Positions 25,878-36,818 of a stretch of DNA of 64,000 nucleotides are shown in pieces (position 1 is the stretch's first letter; the number at the start of each line of letters is the position of its first letter). The notes beneath the pieces are model-generated. The model was not told the origin of the DNA. It saw only the letters and a program-made list of their open reading frames with translations, and ran no database searches. This stretch comes from Nostoc spongiaeforme FACHB-130 (GTDB lineage Bacteria; Cyanobacteriota; Cyanobacteriia; Cyanobacteriales; Nostocaceae). The stretch lies in the NCBI RefSeq assembly GCF_014698475.1, contig NZ_JACJTB010000034.1, forward strand, positions 1 to 64,000, read 5' to 3'. The position numbers were made by a program, and so were the translations under genes.

Positions 25878-27788
25878 TCATTTTTTAATTTTTTGTTGGT
25901 AAACAGTTGCCTCTGGTATTTGTTTAAACTTCTTCTCAAAATTGAGATTACTATTCAAAATAAAGCAAAATACTGCTCCTGGCAATTCAATTTCTTTTAA
26001 CAGTGCGTCAACAAGTTGTGCGTTATCAGTTTCATGATTGCTTTCCCAGAAGCTAAATTTTCGCATTACAGCCAGGATATAAAGTGGTTTTTCGGGGAAA
26101 TACTGCACAACTTTTTGGACTAAATAAGCAGTTGTAATATTGGGATAGCGAGATAATTGCTGACGTAGATGAGTTATTTCTGCATCAGAAAGACTATGGG
26201 CTTTAAATTCGTCAGTTACATTTAAACTAGCACGTTCTTCTTGACCACGTAAGAGCAGATCATAATGTTCTTCGGCCAGATCATGATATAGTTCGGCTCG
26301 ATCATCCTGTCCTTGGCGTTTGAGGAAAGAACAGATTATTTGATAACCATCAACAGCAATGTCGATATCTTTGGCGATCGCTCTTTCAATATGTTCGATA
26401 CCACTAGCATCTTGTTGTTTTAATAGTATTTGTCCTAATAGGTAATTAGCGGAAGCATGGGTATGATCTAATTGAATGACTTCGCGCAACAATGGTATGA
26501 CAGCTTCTTCACCTTCTAGCTCAAATGTTAATAATGCTCTTGTCGTTGCTTCTCCTAATGATAGCGGTTGTTTTTCAGCCTTGGCATTGAGTTTATCTAA
26601 GATAGCTAATGATTGTTGCAATTCTGCATATTTTTGTCGCCAAGGTGTGGCGATTTTTTCACACCAAGCTTGACTAAAATTATCTCTAATGTTTTCAAAA
26701 GCGTTACCTAAATATTCTTGTGCTGCACTAATCAGCATTGGTGCAGCCACAGATAATTCTTCTTGAATACCAGGAACAAAGCCTAAAGCTTGTAATCTAT
26801 CTGTTAGGGAAGGATGAGTATCTGTATGATTCGTTTTTTCCGCCAGTGCTTGCGCTAAATAAATACTTGCTTCTCTCAAAGGTACTCCTTGAGTTAAAGC
26901 TGTTTGCATAGCGGTATAACTTGTTTTTGGTGGCTCAACTTCTGTTTGGACTTGATGATAAATATTAGACCAGAAATAATTTTCTAAAAATCTAATTTTT
27001 ACCTTGCGATTCATCAAAGCCTTGGCTGTATTTTCTACGCCTGTGATTTCTACAGCACATCTATCAACTTCATATTCGTGTAATCTGGCTAATTCAAAAG
27101 AATAAGCTGAAAAAAATGGAATATACCACTGTAAGAACTTGTGAAAAACTACCCATAATGATTCATTACTACTTTGTTCTAGCACTGCTTGAATGCGATA
27201 CCAAATGAGACGCTGACGATAAATCCAAGCATTGAAGCGATGATAATTTCCTGATAAATGTCCCAACTCATGAACTAAAACCGCCCGAAATTGTTCAGGA
27301 GGCAATGCTAACATCAATGGCAAACCGACAACCAGGTAATTTTGATACCAGCCAAATAAACCTAAGCGTGGTCTCTGCACAACGGTGGCATTAAAATCTG
27401 TGGTGAGTAAGATATGATGAAATCTCGGAGCCTTTAATTTTGTAGTGAGATCATCAACCAAACAAAACAAGCTAGGTGCATCTTTGCGGCGTAATGCTAA
27501 CCCTGTAGGTGGGGGAACTGATACCCAAAGCGATCGCAATAATATAATAGCGATCGCTAGTAAAAAAATCACACCTTTAATAGTTCCACGGCTAAATGAT
27601 CTAGCATTGAACATCAACCAGCCAATAGCTAGCAGTAATGCCACAGTTACAGCTAAAATCATGACTATGTAGGCGTAACCTAACACAGCCAAACATGCAA
27701 CGTGAAATCTATAAAGATTTGGCTGTTGACTAGCAAAAATTTCTAATCTCTGAATTAGCTTATCAAAACGCTGTTGATCGAAAGCCAT
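25878..27788 (-). CDS. M48 family metallopeptidase with TPR-like C-terminus
   Basis: A 636-residue membrane protease. Two or three N-terminal membrane helices lie within residues 30-95. The zinc motif HELGH is in RAVLVHELGHLSGNYH (about 170-185), with the third ligand region ARLHEYEVDRCAVE about 60 residues later. After about residue 340 the protein is helical with TPR-like repeats (EEAVIPLLREVIQLDH, ANYLLGQILLKQ). The fold and motif are those of HtpX/Ste24-type peptidases; the substrate is unknown. A single minus-strand gene. Confidence 0.88.
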   Translation of the reverse strand: MAFDQQRFDKLIQRLEIFASQQPNLYRFHVACLAVLGYAYIVMILAVTVALLLAIGWLMFNARSFSRGTIKGVIFLLAIAIILLRSLWVSVPPPTGLALRRKDAPSLFCLVDDLTTKLKAPRFHHILLTTDFNATVVQRPRLGLFGWYQNYLVVGLPLMLALPPEQFRAVLVHELGHLSGNYHRFNAWIYRQRLIWYRIQAVLEQSSNESLWVVFHKFLQWYIPFFSAYSFELARLHEYEVDRCAVEITGVENTAKALMNRKVKIRFLENYFWSNIYHQVQTEVEPPKTSYTAMQTALTQGVPLREASIYLAQALAEKTNHTDTHPSLTDRLQALGFVPGIQEELSVAAPMLISAAQEYLGNAFENIRDNFSQAWCEKIATPWRQKYAELQQSLAILDKLNAKAEKQPLSLGEATTRALLTFELEGEEAVIPLLREVIQLDHTHASANYLLGQILLKQQDASGIEHIERAIAKDIDIAVDGYQIICSFLKRQGQDDRAELYHDLAEEHYDLLLRGQEERASLNVTDEFKAHSLSDAEITHLRQQLSRYPNITTAYLVQKVVQYFPEKPLYILAVMRKFSFWESNHETDNAQLVDALLKEIELPGAVFCFILNSNLNFEKKFKQIPEATVYQQKIKK

Positions 27789-27927
27789 AGATGTTTACTA
27801 GCTTGTTCAATTTGCAATATAGCTGACACCATATATGCTTGACTTACGTAAAAATGCAGAACTCTTGAGTCATTTATTCTTTGTGCCATTCTACGTAAAT
27901 ATATAATGCTCAGAGTTGATACTTTTT

Positions 27928-27950
27928 AGGACAGGTAAAATACCTGTCCT
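27928..27950. repeat. 8-bp hairpin AGGACAGG/CCTGTCCT
   Basis: AGGACAGG, loop TAAAATA, CCTGTCCT. It lies downstream of the minus-strand NTF2-like gene (stop at 27991) but is not followed by a T-run on that strand, so its role is uncertain. It may be one of the dispersed AGGAC-type palindromes. Confidence 0.5.
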
Positions 27951-27990
27951 AACTGTTGATTAATCCCAAATTAAACTCTGTGTAACGTTC

Positions 27991-28689
27991 TTACATATAA
28001 CCAGGAACATGTGGTCTATGTGGTTTTTTGGAATTATTAGAATCATCAGAGGAAGTATTAGAAACAGAATTACTACTTCTAGCTGCTGAAGAAACTTCCG
28101 CGTCAGGAGAAGCAGGAGAAGAAAGATTTAAGAAATCAATCAGTGTCAGAACACGTTCCTTAATTTTCCATTTACCATTTTGAATGACAACTTTATCTAC
28201 ATAGGTACCATTAGCAACATCAATGCTGGTATCGGAAAGCTTATGGGTTGCATGAAGGTAAGAAGACATAGTTGCCGTATTATTTTTGACATCTATATCG
28301 AAAGTACCTAGCAAATGTTGAGTAGCTGTATATCCATTACCTTGAAATACTGAAGAGACAAAATTAGCCCAATTAACTGCACCAATAAATTGTGCCTGAG
28401 CGCCATTGGGAAAAATCGCAGTTATTTTAGCATCTGGAGTAAAACATTTTTGGTAAGTATTTATACCTTCTTGCAAATTCCCGCGACCGATAGCATCAGT
28501 TCCTAATGCGTAACAAACTGACAAACTTTCAATTTCTGATTCTGCATTTGGTTGTGATGCACTGGCTACATCAAATTTACTTCCTACGAAAATAACGATT
28601 ACACCAGCCAGCAAAATCAAGCTTAACCGCTTGACAACAAATGACATTAAATTTGATGCAATCTGCTGAATTTCTCTGCTTTTTTTCAT
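27991..28689 (-). CDS. NTF2/SnoaL-like protein with N-terminal membrane anchor
   Basis: A 232-residue protein. A hydrophobic segment at about 18-37 (LSLILLAGVIVIFVGSKF) acts as a signal or anchor. It is followed by an NTF2/SnoaL-like fold: VCYALGTDAIGRGNLQEGINTYQKC, IGAVNWANFVSSVFQ, TATQHLLGTFDIDV and GKWKIKERVLTL. The tail is Ser/Asn-rich and ends PHRPHVPGYM. The small-molecule ligand or activity cannot be told. Confidence 0.75.
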   Translation of the reverse strand: MKKSREIQQIASNLMSFVVKRLSLILLAGVIVIFVGSKFDVASASQPNAESEIESLSVCYALGTDAIGRGNLQEGINTYQKCFTPDAKITAIFPNGAQAQFIGAVNWANFVSSVFQGNGYTATQHLLGTFDIDVKNNTATMSSYLHATHKLSDTSIDVANGTYVDKVVIQNGKWKIKERVLTLIDFLNLSSPASPDAEVSSAARSSNSVSNTSSDDSNNSKKPHRPHVPGYM

Positions 28690-29107
28690 AGAATTAACGT
28701 CTCAATGCCTATATATATAAATGTCTGGATTTTTGCTGGTATTTTTTACTGCAAGCTATTGCTTATCTAGCTATAAAAATTGGCTAAATTCTGTTCACTT
28801 TATCAGTAAAAAGTTATGCCAAAGAGGTTATTTAATTACTTTTGGTCATATCAATATTAATAACAATTTCTACGCTAGATGCAACTGAGGATTACAACCA
28901 TTTTTTAACCAAAGTAATAATCTTAGTTATGTGTGAATAAATTGTTGATATTCTGTAAAATTACTTTCAATCTATAAAAAATTCATAAATATAATATGAA
29001 AAAATAATACCCATTTTTTAGAAAATGGGTAGAGAAAAAATCCAATGATATTAGAGACTGTGTATACAATATCTCTAATAGTGTGACTATAACTTGATGT
29101 CAATTAT
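28690..29107. other. AT-rich intergenic region
   Basis: About 418 bases between two minus-strand genes. It holds the promoter region of the NTF2-like gene and the terminator of the large hybrid kinase (29009-29030). No gene was recognised. Confidence 0.5.
29009..29030 (-). terminator. Rho-independent-type terminator of the hybrid kinase gene
   Basis: ACCCATTTT and AAAATGGGT form a 9-bp hairpin. Read on the minus strand it is followed by ATTATTTTTTC, and it lies about 80 bases past the stop of the 1810-residue kinase gene. Confidence 0.6.
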
Positions 29108-32100
29108 TTATGAACTAGAAATAGGAAGGGAAATGATAAATTCTGTGCCTACTCCTAAAGCTGACTCACAATCTAAACTACCATTATGATTATCAACAAT
29201 AATTTGCCGACTTATAGATAAGCCTAGTCCTGTACCTTTACCCACATTTTTAGTAGTAAATAAGTGATCAAAAATACAGGCTTTCACTTCTTCCGTCATA
29301 CCTTTAGCATTATCTTTAATTTTAATTACCACCTGTTGATGCACCTGATCAACCTCTGTTTTGATAGTAATTGTATTCGTGATATCTGCTGGTTTATCTG
29401 CTATTTGCCTGGAAGAGTAGGCTTCTTCTAAAGCATCAATGGCATTAGCTAAGATATTCATAAAAACTTGGTTTAGCTGTCCTAAGTAGCATTCTACTGA
29501 AGGAATATTGCCATACTCTTTAATAACTTGAATACCAGGATGATCATAGTTGGCTTTTAAGCGATGTTGTAAAATCATCAAGGTACTATCAATTCCATCA
29601 TGAATATTGGCTGATACTTTAGATTTGGTATCCGCGCGAGAAAATGTCCGCAGAGAAGTACTAATTTCCCGAATCCGTTTTGTCCCTGTTTTCATCCCAT
29701 CAATCATTTTGGGTAATTCTTCTAATAAAATATCTATATCTATTTCTTCGGCTTTATCATCAATTTCATCACCAGGATGAGGAAAATTAGACTGATAAAG
29801 TTGTAGATAATCAATCAAATCAGTCACAGCATCTTTAGCTAAATCTAGATTGCCAGAAATAAAGCTGAGTGGGTTGTTAATTTCATGGGCAACCCCAGCG
29901 ACTAAATTACCTAAAGATGACATTTTTTCACTTTGGATAATTTGTAATTGTGCTGCTTGTAAGTCTTGGAGAGACTGGGATAATTGCTTAGATTTATCTT
30001 GTTCGTTGGCATATAGACGAGCATTTTCAATTGCGATCGCCATTTGAGAAACCAAAACTTTTAATACCTTTACCCTTTCAGGCATAAACGCCCCTGTGGA
30101 CAATTTATTCTCTAGATAAATAATCCCTGTAATTTGTGATTGATAAATAATTGGCAAACAAAGAATGGATTTAGATTTTGCTGCTTGAATATAGCTATCG
30201 ATGCTAAAAGGTTCAGTCGCGCCTGCATCATTTAAGATGAGATTTTCTTGGGTGCGGAAAACATAATTAATCACAGACAACGGTAAATCGAGATAGCTAT
30301 TAATAGGCAGTGATTGTAAAACTGTGACCATATCATCCACAGCATTACCAGCAGCTTCGATATATAGCTGATTTTCTTTTACCAGTAGTAATACGGCTTT
30401 TTGGGCAGCAGCATTTTCTAGTAAAATCTTGATTAACTTACTTAACAAGTTTTCTAAGACAATTTCATTAGTAATTGCTTGAGAAACTTTAATGAAGGTA
30501 TTTAAGTCCAAGAAATCGCCTAAACCACTACTGGTAGTAGTGTGAGTTGTAGTGCGAACGACATCTAGTTTGAGGGCGGAATTATCGGGAGTGGTAGTTT
30601 GTTTAACCAAAAAAGGATATTGGACTTCTAATTGTTTAACTTTGGCGATCGCACCCCAACGAATACAGGCATAATAAGCCTTAGTAATGTAAGTTTGCTG
30701 AATTAATTCTTTCCCTACAGACCGATAAAACTCACCCGCTAACTGATATGCTAAAGCTTCATCTAACAGATAACCATTAACTTGCGCTTTTTGAATAGCC
30801 AGTTCATAGTAATCCATCGCCTCTAAATGGCGCTGTAAAACTCTCTGTATTTCTGCTTCCACCAAATAAAATTTATGCAGGTGATTCATCGGTGCATGAG
30901 TCGCCCAGAGTTCCATTTTTTGCTGATTATTTCTGACTTTGGCTAAAATTTCTGCTTGTGTTGATTCAGAAGCTGTTGGATAATTTGCCAGTTGTGCTAA
31001 TGAATCATAAAAATAGAACAAGGGAACTACAAATAATCCGGTAACACCACCTAATGATTTTTCTGCCATTGCTGCATACTCAACAGCAAGCTGATACTCA
31101 CCAAATAAATAAGCCAGCATCAGTTTATTAACAAACAGGTGATTTATAGTGTACAAATCATTCACCTGTTGATGAGTAGGTAACATCACTTGCTCATCGT
31201 AAGCTTCGCCCATTAAATAGTAAACATTCTCTGGACTGCCTTTCAAATTCAATACTGTTTGCAGATATATAGAATTCCAAGTAAAGGCGACTTGTTGCTG
31301 AATTTTTTTCAGTGAGTCACAATAAGCAACCAGTTCTTTTTCTAAAATCCAGAGCTCCTTGCCCAGCCAAAAAGAGTGATAAGGATAGATATATCCACAA
31401 TAACCAGCATATTCTAAATCTCCAGTTTCTAAACCACTGGCAAATCCTTGTTTAGATGTGATTAAGGTTTCTTGAATATGTTCTTGCCAGTGCATCACAT
31501 GGGCGCTGACTACTGTGAGAATTTTTGGTTTTAATTCTTGGGCATTAAATTGTGAAACTACATTTAATGCTAATTTCCCAAATTCATAGCCGACATCAAT
31601 TTTTCCTTGAACTCCGCAAAGCAGTAATCCATATAAGCTGTAGCCATAGGCAGAAACAGATGTATTGCCATATTTTAAAGACAAAATCACCATTTCATAG
31701 GCAATGAGGGGCATTAACTCTGGTGCAGTTTGAAAAGCTGCGGGGAGAACTCCCATTAAAATTCTCATTGCTGCTATCTTTTGAGGATCGGTCATTAATG
31801 GTAGGTTAATTAAATCTGCGATCGCTTTGGTTTGTAAATTAGCAGTAATTTCCTCTACCCTGAGTTCATATTCCACGGTTGTTGGTTGCTCTGGAATTTT
31901 AATTCCCAGTAACTCTAGAGTTGATAATGCGATTTGAATTGCTTTTCGTTGTTGTTTATGAATAATCGAGGCGATAATCTGCACTTCATAAACATGGACT
32001 TTATCAAGTAAAGTTTGCGCCTCCAGTAACACAACATCAGCCCATTCCAACATTTGTTCAAAGTTACTACCCAAATGAGCAACTTCCGCACCACCTTCAT

Positions 32101-34540
32101 ATAAACTTAGTGCTAACTGATATTCTGTTTGCCAAACATCTGTGCTTAACAGTTCTATACCAATTTTGTAATACTTCAAAGCGGCTTCATACGCGGTAGA
32201 TGCTTTCGCCTTCCGTCCCGCAATTAAATTAAACTTGGCTAATTCTGTCTTTTGGGATTGCTCAACTATGGAATTAACACCAACATTTAGCTGATTAACT
32301 ATATCAAAAATATGAGCTTCGATTTCTGCTGGAGGGATATTTTTGACAAGCAACTGACCGATTTTTAAATGAGTATCTTGCTTTTGAGATGCTGGAATTA
32401 AGGAGTAAGCAGCTTGTTGTACTCGGTCGTGTAAAAATTTATAACTAATTGTAGAAGTTTCAAATTTTAATTTGACTGCCTCTTCTTGATTAAAAACTAA
32501 AGGAATCCGGTAACTTTCATTTAAAGGCAAAATCAGTCCAGCTTGTAACGCTGGATATAATTCATTAGCTGTGATTGACGGTGCTTTTTCATTGATAATT
32601 GTCAACACATCTAGGCTAAATCTATCACCTACACAAGCGGCTAATTTCAAAATATCCTGAGTAGCCGGAGGTAGTTTTTCCAGACGACTAGCAACTAGTT
32701 CGACAACATTTTTATCAGTAATGCCAATTGCTTGAATTTTGTCTAAATCCCACTGCCATTGTTGACTATTAAAATCAAATAACAATAAATATTCTTGATA
32801 AAGTGCTTGCAGCAATTGAGTCAAGAAAAAGGGATTCCCACCTGTTTTATTAAAAATTAATTCGGCTAGTTGAAAAATCTGCTGTTTCAATGCTTGAGAT
32901 ATCACATCCTGATTGCTGCTATGGCGGCTTGCTTGTAGAGTCTCAGCAATTATTTGGTTAACGTGATGTAAATCTAAAGGTTGTAAAACCAGATTATTGA
33001 CAGTTATGCCGACATTCTCAATCTCAGTGATTGTCTGAATTAAAGGATGGGTGGGACTGACTTCATTATCTCTGTATGCACCAATGAATAATAAATATTT
33101 GCTATTGGGGTTTGTTGTTAGTAGTTTGATTAAGTTTAAAGTAGCCGAATCTGCCCATTGCAAATCATCTAAAAATATAACTAATGGATGTTCTTTTTGA
33201 GTAAAAACCTGAATAAACTCTTCAAAAACTCTATGAAAGCGATTTTGCGACTCGGATGCACCTAATTCTGGGATTTCTGGTTGTTTGCCAATGATTAATT
33301 CGACTTCGGGAATCACATCAGTAATTACCTTACCGTTTGTTCCTAAGGCGGCTAATATCTTGCTTTTCCAAACAGATATTTTTTCTTGGTTTTCTGTTAA
33401 CAAACAGCGTACTAAATAGGTAAAAGCCTGAATTAAAGAAGCGTAGGGAATATTCCGCTTGAGTTGGTCAAATTTACCAGAAATAAAGTAGCCTTGCCGT
33501 TGGGTTATAGGTTTATTGACTTCATTAACTAATGCAGATTTCCCAATACCGGAATATCCAGAGACTAGCATAATTTCACTAGTACCAGAATTCACACGCT
33601 CAAAGGCTGTTAAAAGTTCATTAACTTGGGTTTCCCTACCGTATAACTTTTGGGGGATTAATAACTGACTTAAAATATCTAACTGACCAGGAATAAAGTT
33701 AGTAATTTCCCCTTTAGTTTCTAATTGTTCCAGACAATTTTCTAAATCAACTAATAATCCTGTTGCACTTTGATATCTATCTTCAGCATTTTTCGCCATC
33801 AGTTTCATCACAATTTCTGAAACTGTATCGGGAATTTCAGGATTCAATAACTGAGGATTGACTGGCGGAACTGCAATATGTCGATAAACAACTTCTAGGG
33901 GATCTGGGCTGATGAATGGAATTTGCTGAGTCAGCATTTCATATAAAGTCACGCCCAGGGAATAAAAATCGCTACGATAGTCAAGAATACGATTCATTCT
34001 CCCTGTTTGTTCAGGAGACATATAGGCGAGTGTCCCTTCTACACAATTAGGATTGGTAAATTGGGGAGTTTCTTTATTTAACCGAGAGGCGATACCAAAG
34101 TCAGCAAGTTTAACAGTATTGGTTTGTAAGTTAATAATAATGTTGCTGGGCTTGATATCTTTATGAATAATTTGCTGTTGATGAAGATGTTCTAAAGCTT
34201 TAGTTAATTCGATGGTAATTTTTAAAGATTGAATTAAGTCAAGAGTATTTGTCTGGATAAATTGGGCTAAAGATTGACCACCAAAATCTTCGAGCAATAG
34301 TCCGACACGATGCTCAAAATTTTCTAAACTGATAGCTTTAACAATATAAGGAGAATCTAAAGTCTGTTGAATCAGATATTCATTTTTGAGGCGGGTAAAA
34401 GCTTCTAGGCTAGGATATTCTTTTTTTAAAAGCTTGAGAATAACTGATTGCTTAGTTTCTGGTAGGTGCGTGCGATAGATAATCGTTTGCAGTCCTTCAT
34501 GGAGATTAGAGAGGATAGGATATTCTGTAAGATTTGGCAT
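29108..34540 (-). CDS. hybrid Ser/Thr kinase - AAA ATPase - GAF - histidine kinase
   Basis: An 1810-residue soluble multi-domain kinase of the large cyanobacterial HstK type. A Ser/Thr kinase domain (about 1-270) has IIHKDIKPSNIII and LADFGIASR, with HKD in place of HRD. An AAA-type ATPase follows (about 290-650): GYSGIGKSALV (Walker A) and PLVIFLDDLQWAD (Walker B). A long TPR-like helical region leads to a GAF domain (about 1345-1490). The histidine kinase has the H-box VAGVAHEINNPLSFI, the N-box-like NILANAIDALEEA, and G-boxes DNAKGMTEEV and GKGTGLGLSI. Input signal and response regulator are not apparent locally. Confidence 0.93.
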   Translation of the reverse strand: MPNLTEYPILSNLHEGLQTIIYRTHLPETKQSVILKLLKKEYPSLEAFTRLKNEYLIQQTLDSPYIVKAISLENFEHRVGLLLEDFGGQSLAQFIQTNTLDLIQSLKITIELTKALEHLHQQQIIHKDIKPSNIIINLQTNTVKLADFGIASRLNKETPQFTNPNCVEGTLAYMSPEQTGRMNRILDYRSDFYSLGVTLYEMLTQQIPFISPDPLEVVYRHIAVPPVNPQLLNPEIPDTVSEIVMKLMAKNAEDRYQSATGLLVDLENCLEQLETKGEITNFIPGQLDILSQLLIPQKLYGRETQVNELLTAFERVNSGTSEIMLVSGYSGIGKSALVNEVNKPITQRQGYFISGKFDQLKRNIPYASLIQAFTYLVRCLLTENQEKISVWKSKILAALGTNGKVITDVIPEVELIIGKQPEIPELGASESQNRFHRVFEEFIQVFTQKEHPLVIFLDDLQWADSATLNLIKLLTTNPNSKYLLFIGAYRDNEVSPTHPLIQTITEIENVGITVNNLVLQPLDLHHVNQIIAETLQASRHSSNQDVISQALKQQIFQLAELIFNKTGGNPFFLTQLLQALYQEYLLLFDFNSQQWQWDLDKIQAIGITDKNVVELVASRLEKLPPATQDILKLAACVGDRFSLDVLTIINEKAPSITANELYPALQAGLILPLNESYRIPLVFNQEEAVKLKFETSTISYKFLHDRVQQAAYSLIPASQKQDTHLKIGQLLVKNIPPAEIEAHIFDIVNQLNVGVNSIVEQSQKTELAKFNLIAGRKAKASTAYEAALKYYKIGIELLSTDVWQTEYQLALSLYEGGAEVAHLGSNFEQMLEWADVVLLEAQTLLDKVHVYEVQIIASIIHKQQRKAIQIALSTLELLGIKIPEQPTTVEYELRVEEITANLQTKAIADLINLPLMTDPQKIAAMRILMGVLPAAFQTAPELMPLIAYEMVILSLKYGNTSVSAYGYSLYGLLLCGVQGKIDVGYEFGKLALNVVSQFNAQELKPKILTVVSAHVMHWQEHIQETLITSKQGFASGLETGDLEYAGYCGYIYPYHSFWLGKELWILEKELVAYCDSLKKIQQQVAFTWNSIYLQTVLNLKGSPENVYYLMGEAYDEQVMLPTHQQVNDLYTINHLFVNKLMLAYLFGEYQLAVEYAAMAEKSLGGVTGLFVVPLFYFYDSLAQLANYPTASESTQAEILAKVRNNQQKMELWATHAPMNHLHKFYLVEAEIQRVLQRHLEAMDYYELAIQKAQVNGYLLDEALAYQLAGEFYRSVGKELIQQTYITKAYYACIRWGAIAKVKQLEVQYPFLVKQTTTPDNSALKLDVVRTTTHTTTSSGLGDFLDLNTFIKVSQAITNEIVLENLLSKLIKILLENAAAQKAVLLLVKENQLYIEAAGNAVDDMVTVLQSLPINSYLDLPLSVINYVFRTQENLILNDAGATEPFSIDSYIQAAKSKSILCLPIIYQSQITGIIYLENKLSTGAFMPERVKVLKVLVSQMAIAIENARLYANEQDKSKQLSQSLQDLQAAQLQIIQSEKMSSLGNLVAGVAHEINNPLSFISGNLDLAKDAVTDLIDYLQLYQSNFPHPGDEIDDKAEEIDIDILLEELPKMIDGMKTGTKRIREISTSLRTFSRADTKSKVSANIHDGIDSTLMILQHRLKANYDHPGIQVIKEYGNIPSVECYLGQLNQVFMNILANAIDALEEAYSSRQIADKPADITNTITIKTEVDQVHQQVVIKIKDNAKGMTEEVKACIFDHLFTTKNVGKGTGLGLSISRQIIVDNHNGSLDCESALGVGTEFIISLPISSS

Positions 34541-35153
34541 TTGTTTTTAGTTTTAAAGGAACACAAATTAAAATAAAATCTTCGCTAGTTATGGAAGAGT
34601 TACTGGTTTAATTATTCCCAGTGTTATGGCAATGATCACAATCATGTAAGTTATTAATGCCTCATATCAGTTTTTTGAGTTAAAAATTGCAGTTAAAACT
34701 GATAGAAATATACAAAGGCAGATTTCAAACAAACAATTTCGGCTTATGGGAAGGTTAATTAAATACCGTAAATTACCCAGCTTTTTGAGCAGATCACCCT
34801 GACACTCAATTCTAAGTACGATGTTGCTGTAAAAACTACTGTGCTTGTACTTAACCTATTGTAAAGACAGCGATCGCACTCCAACACAACCAGAGTTGAA
34901 AAAATTCCGATGCTTGAATTTCCGGCATCTCAAGCTCCATATAATAGTTGAAGAAGTGAAACAAAACGAAACATCGTAAAATCTCTCTGCTGCCACATCT
35001 TCTCCAACAAACTCCGGTATTGACAATGGATGCAGGCTTTACCCGCAAAATATTGTCCTTACAAACTTAACTTTGGCAGACACGATTTTATCGGTCTGGT
35101 TGGCATCTACGCGGTTCCTTTCAATTTTTGATCATGGGAGAACACGGAAATTT
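34541..35153. other. intergenic region in front of ndhH
   Basis: About 613 bases between the divergent hybrid kinase and ndhH genes. It contains both promoter regions and one HIP1 site. Short open frames here show no recognisable features. Confidence 0.5.
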
Positions 35154-36338
35154 ATGGCCAGAATAGAAACCCGTACTGAACCAATGGTGCTGAACATGGG
35201 GCCACACCACCCCTCAATGCACGGGGTTCTGCGGCTAATTGTCACCTTGGATGGCGAGGATGTCATTGATTGTGAACCGGTGATCGGCTATTTACACCGA
35301 GGTATGGAAAAAATTGCCGAGAACCGTACCACTGTTATGTATGTTCCCTACGTTAGTCGCTGGGACTACGCAGCAGGAATGTTTAACGAAGCTGTCACAG
35401 TTAACGCCCCCGAAAAGTTAGCTGGGATTGCAGTTCCCAAACGCGCCAGCTACATCCGCGTCATTATGCTGGAACTTAATCGCATCGCCAACCACTTGCT
35501 ATGGTTTGGCCCGTTCCTAGCTGACGTAGGCGCACAAACTCCCTTCTTCTACCAATTCCGAGAACGGGAGATGATTTACGATTTGTGGGAAGCCGCTACA
35601 GGCTACCGTATGGTAAATAACAACTACTTCCGCGTTGGCGGTGTGGCTGCGGATTTACCGTATGGTTGGGTAGATAAATGTGAAGAATTTTGCGACTACT
35701 TCTTACCTGTAGTTGATGAATACGAAAAGTTAGTTACCAATAACCCCATCTTCCGCCGTCGTGTTGAAGGTATTGGTACAATTACCCGCGAAGAAGCAAT
35801 TAACTGGGGGCTATCTGGCCCAATGTTACGTGCTTCTGGCGTGAAGTGGGACTTGCGTAAAGTTGACCATTACGAATGCTACGACGATTTTGACTGGGAA
35901 GTTCAGTGGGAAACTGCCGGTGATTGTTTAGCGCGTTATATGGTACGGATGCGGGAAATGCGCGAATCTGTGAAGATTCTCAAGCAAGCCCTGAAAGGAT
36001 TACCAGGCGGCCCCTACGAAAACCTAGAAGCTAAACGCCTAGCTGCTGGCAAAAAATCTGAATGGGATGATTTTGATTACCAGTTTATTGGTAAAAAGGT
36101 TGCTCCCACCTTCAAAATGCCCAAAGGCGAAATTTATGCCCGTGTGGAAAGCGGTAAAGGTGAACTAGGCATTTATCTGGTTGGTGATGATAATGTCTTC
36201 CCTTGGCGCTGGAAAATTCGCCCCGCAGATTTCAACAACCTGCAAATTCTGCCTCACTTATTGCGGGGTATGAAGGTCGCAGATATTGTGGTCATCCTCG
36301 GTAGTATTGACGTAATCATGGGATCTGTAGACAGATAA
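35154..36338 (+). CDS. ndhH: NAD(P)H-quinone oxidoreductase subunit H
   Basis: From ATG 35154 ([24 protein letters not shown]) exactly 394 residues, the normal NdhH length; in-frame codons upstream would add an unconserved 27-residue extension. This 49-kDa-type subunit of the photosynthetic NDH-1 complex shares the hydrogenase-like fold. Seen: MNLG-like [45 protein letters not shown] and the end [16 protein letters not shown]-1 carries cyclic electron flow, respiration and CO2 uptake. The gene stands alone, as is usual in cyanobacteria. Confidence 0.97.
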   Translation: MARIETRTEPMVLNMGPHHPSMHGVLRLIVTLDGEDVIDCEPVIGYLHRGMEKIAENRTTVMYVPYVSRWDYAAGMFNEAVTVNAPEKLAGIAVPKRASYIRVIMLELNRIANHLLWFGPFLADVGAQTPFFYQFREREMIYDLWEAATGYRMVNNNYFRVGGVAADLPYGWVDKCEEFCDYFLPVVDEYEKLVTNNPIFRRRVEGIGTITREEAINWGLSGPMLRASGVKWDLRKVDHYECYDDFDWEVQWETAGDCLARYMVRMREMRESVKILKQALKGLPGGPYENLEAKRLAAGKKSEWDDFDYQFIGKKVAPTFKMPKGEIYARVESGKGELGIYLVGDDNVFPWRWKIRPADFNNLQILPHLLRGMKVADIVVILGSIDVIMGSVDR

Positions 36339-36353
36339 GCGATGATTATTTTA

Positions 36354-36374
36354 GGGTAGGCATCTTGCCTGCCC
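36354..36374. repeat. 9-bp hairpin after ndhH
   Basis: GGGTAGGCA and TGCCTGCCC (one G-U pair) around a 3-base loop, 16 bases after the ndhH stop codon. No T-run follows, so it may be a 3' stabilising hairpin or dispersed repeat rather than a terminator. Confidence 0.55.
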
Positions 36375-36516
36375 AAACAAACCAAGTAATATTCAGAGTA
36401 ATCAAACTAGCCTCTTTGCCTCTGTTACATTACTTTGCAGTTGAAGGCTGATTTGCCTGAGTACTAACAAAAAAGAATTAAAATAAACTGAGGAAAACCA
36501 GGGAGGTGAACATATT

Positions 36517-36792
36517 ATGTCTGTAAAACTTTTACCAGACCTTGGAGATTTAGCTGAAGGACTAGGAGTTACAGGTATTGTTGGGGTTGTGCTAGTGCCT
36601 GTATTGTTGCCAGTAGTCGCTGGTGTTGGTAGACCAGTAGCCAAAGCAGTTGTGAAAAAAGGAATATTATTCTACGAAAAAAGCAAAGCTGCGATCGCAG
36701 AAGTGAGTGAAGTCTGGGACGATATCATTGCTGAAGCTAAGGCAGAAGTTGGTGAAGAACGGATGAAATCAGCAGAACCCAGAGAAATCTAG
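36517..36792 (+). CDS. DUF5132-type small membrane protein
   Basis: A 91-residue protein. A Gly/Val-rich hydrophobic segment (GVTGIVGVVLVPVLLPVVAGV, about 18-38) is followed by an amphipathic helix VAKAVVKKGILFYEKSKAAI and an acidic C-terminal part. A good ribosome-binding site GGGAGGTG precedes the ATG. The pattern fits DUF5132, a family of unknown function in cyanobacteria. It is convergent with the response regulator gene. Confidence 0.7.
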   Translation: MSVKLLPDLGDLAEGLGVTGIVGVVLVPVLLPVVAGVGRPVAKAVVKKGILFYEKSKAAIAEVSEVWDDIIAEAKAEVGEERMKSAEPREI

Positions 36793-36818
36793 GCTGCGTC
36801 ACCAAATGCCGAATTATT

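Noticed and set aside
27928-27950. Terminator for the NTF2-like gene
   Set aside because: The stem is followed by an A-run on the needed strand, so it is listed only as a hairpin.
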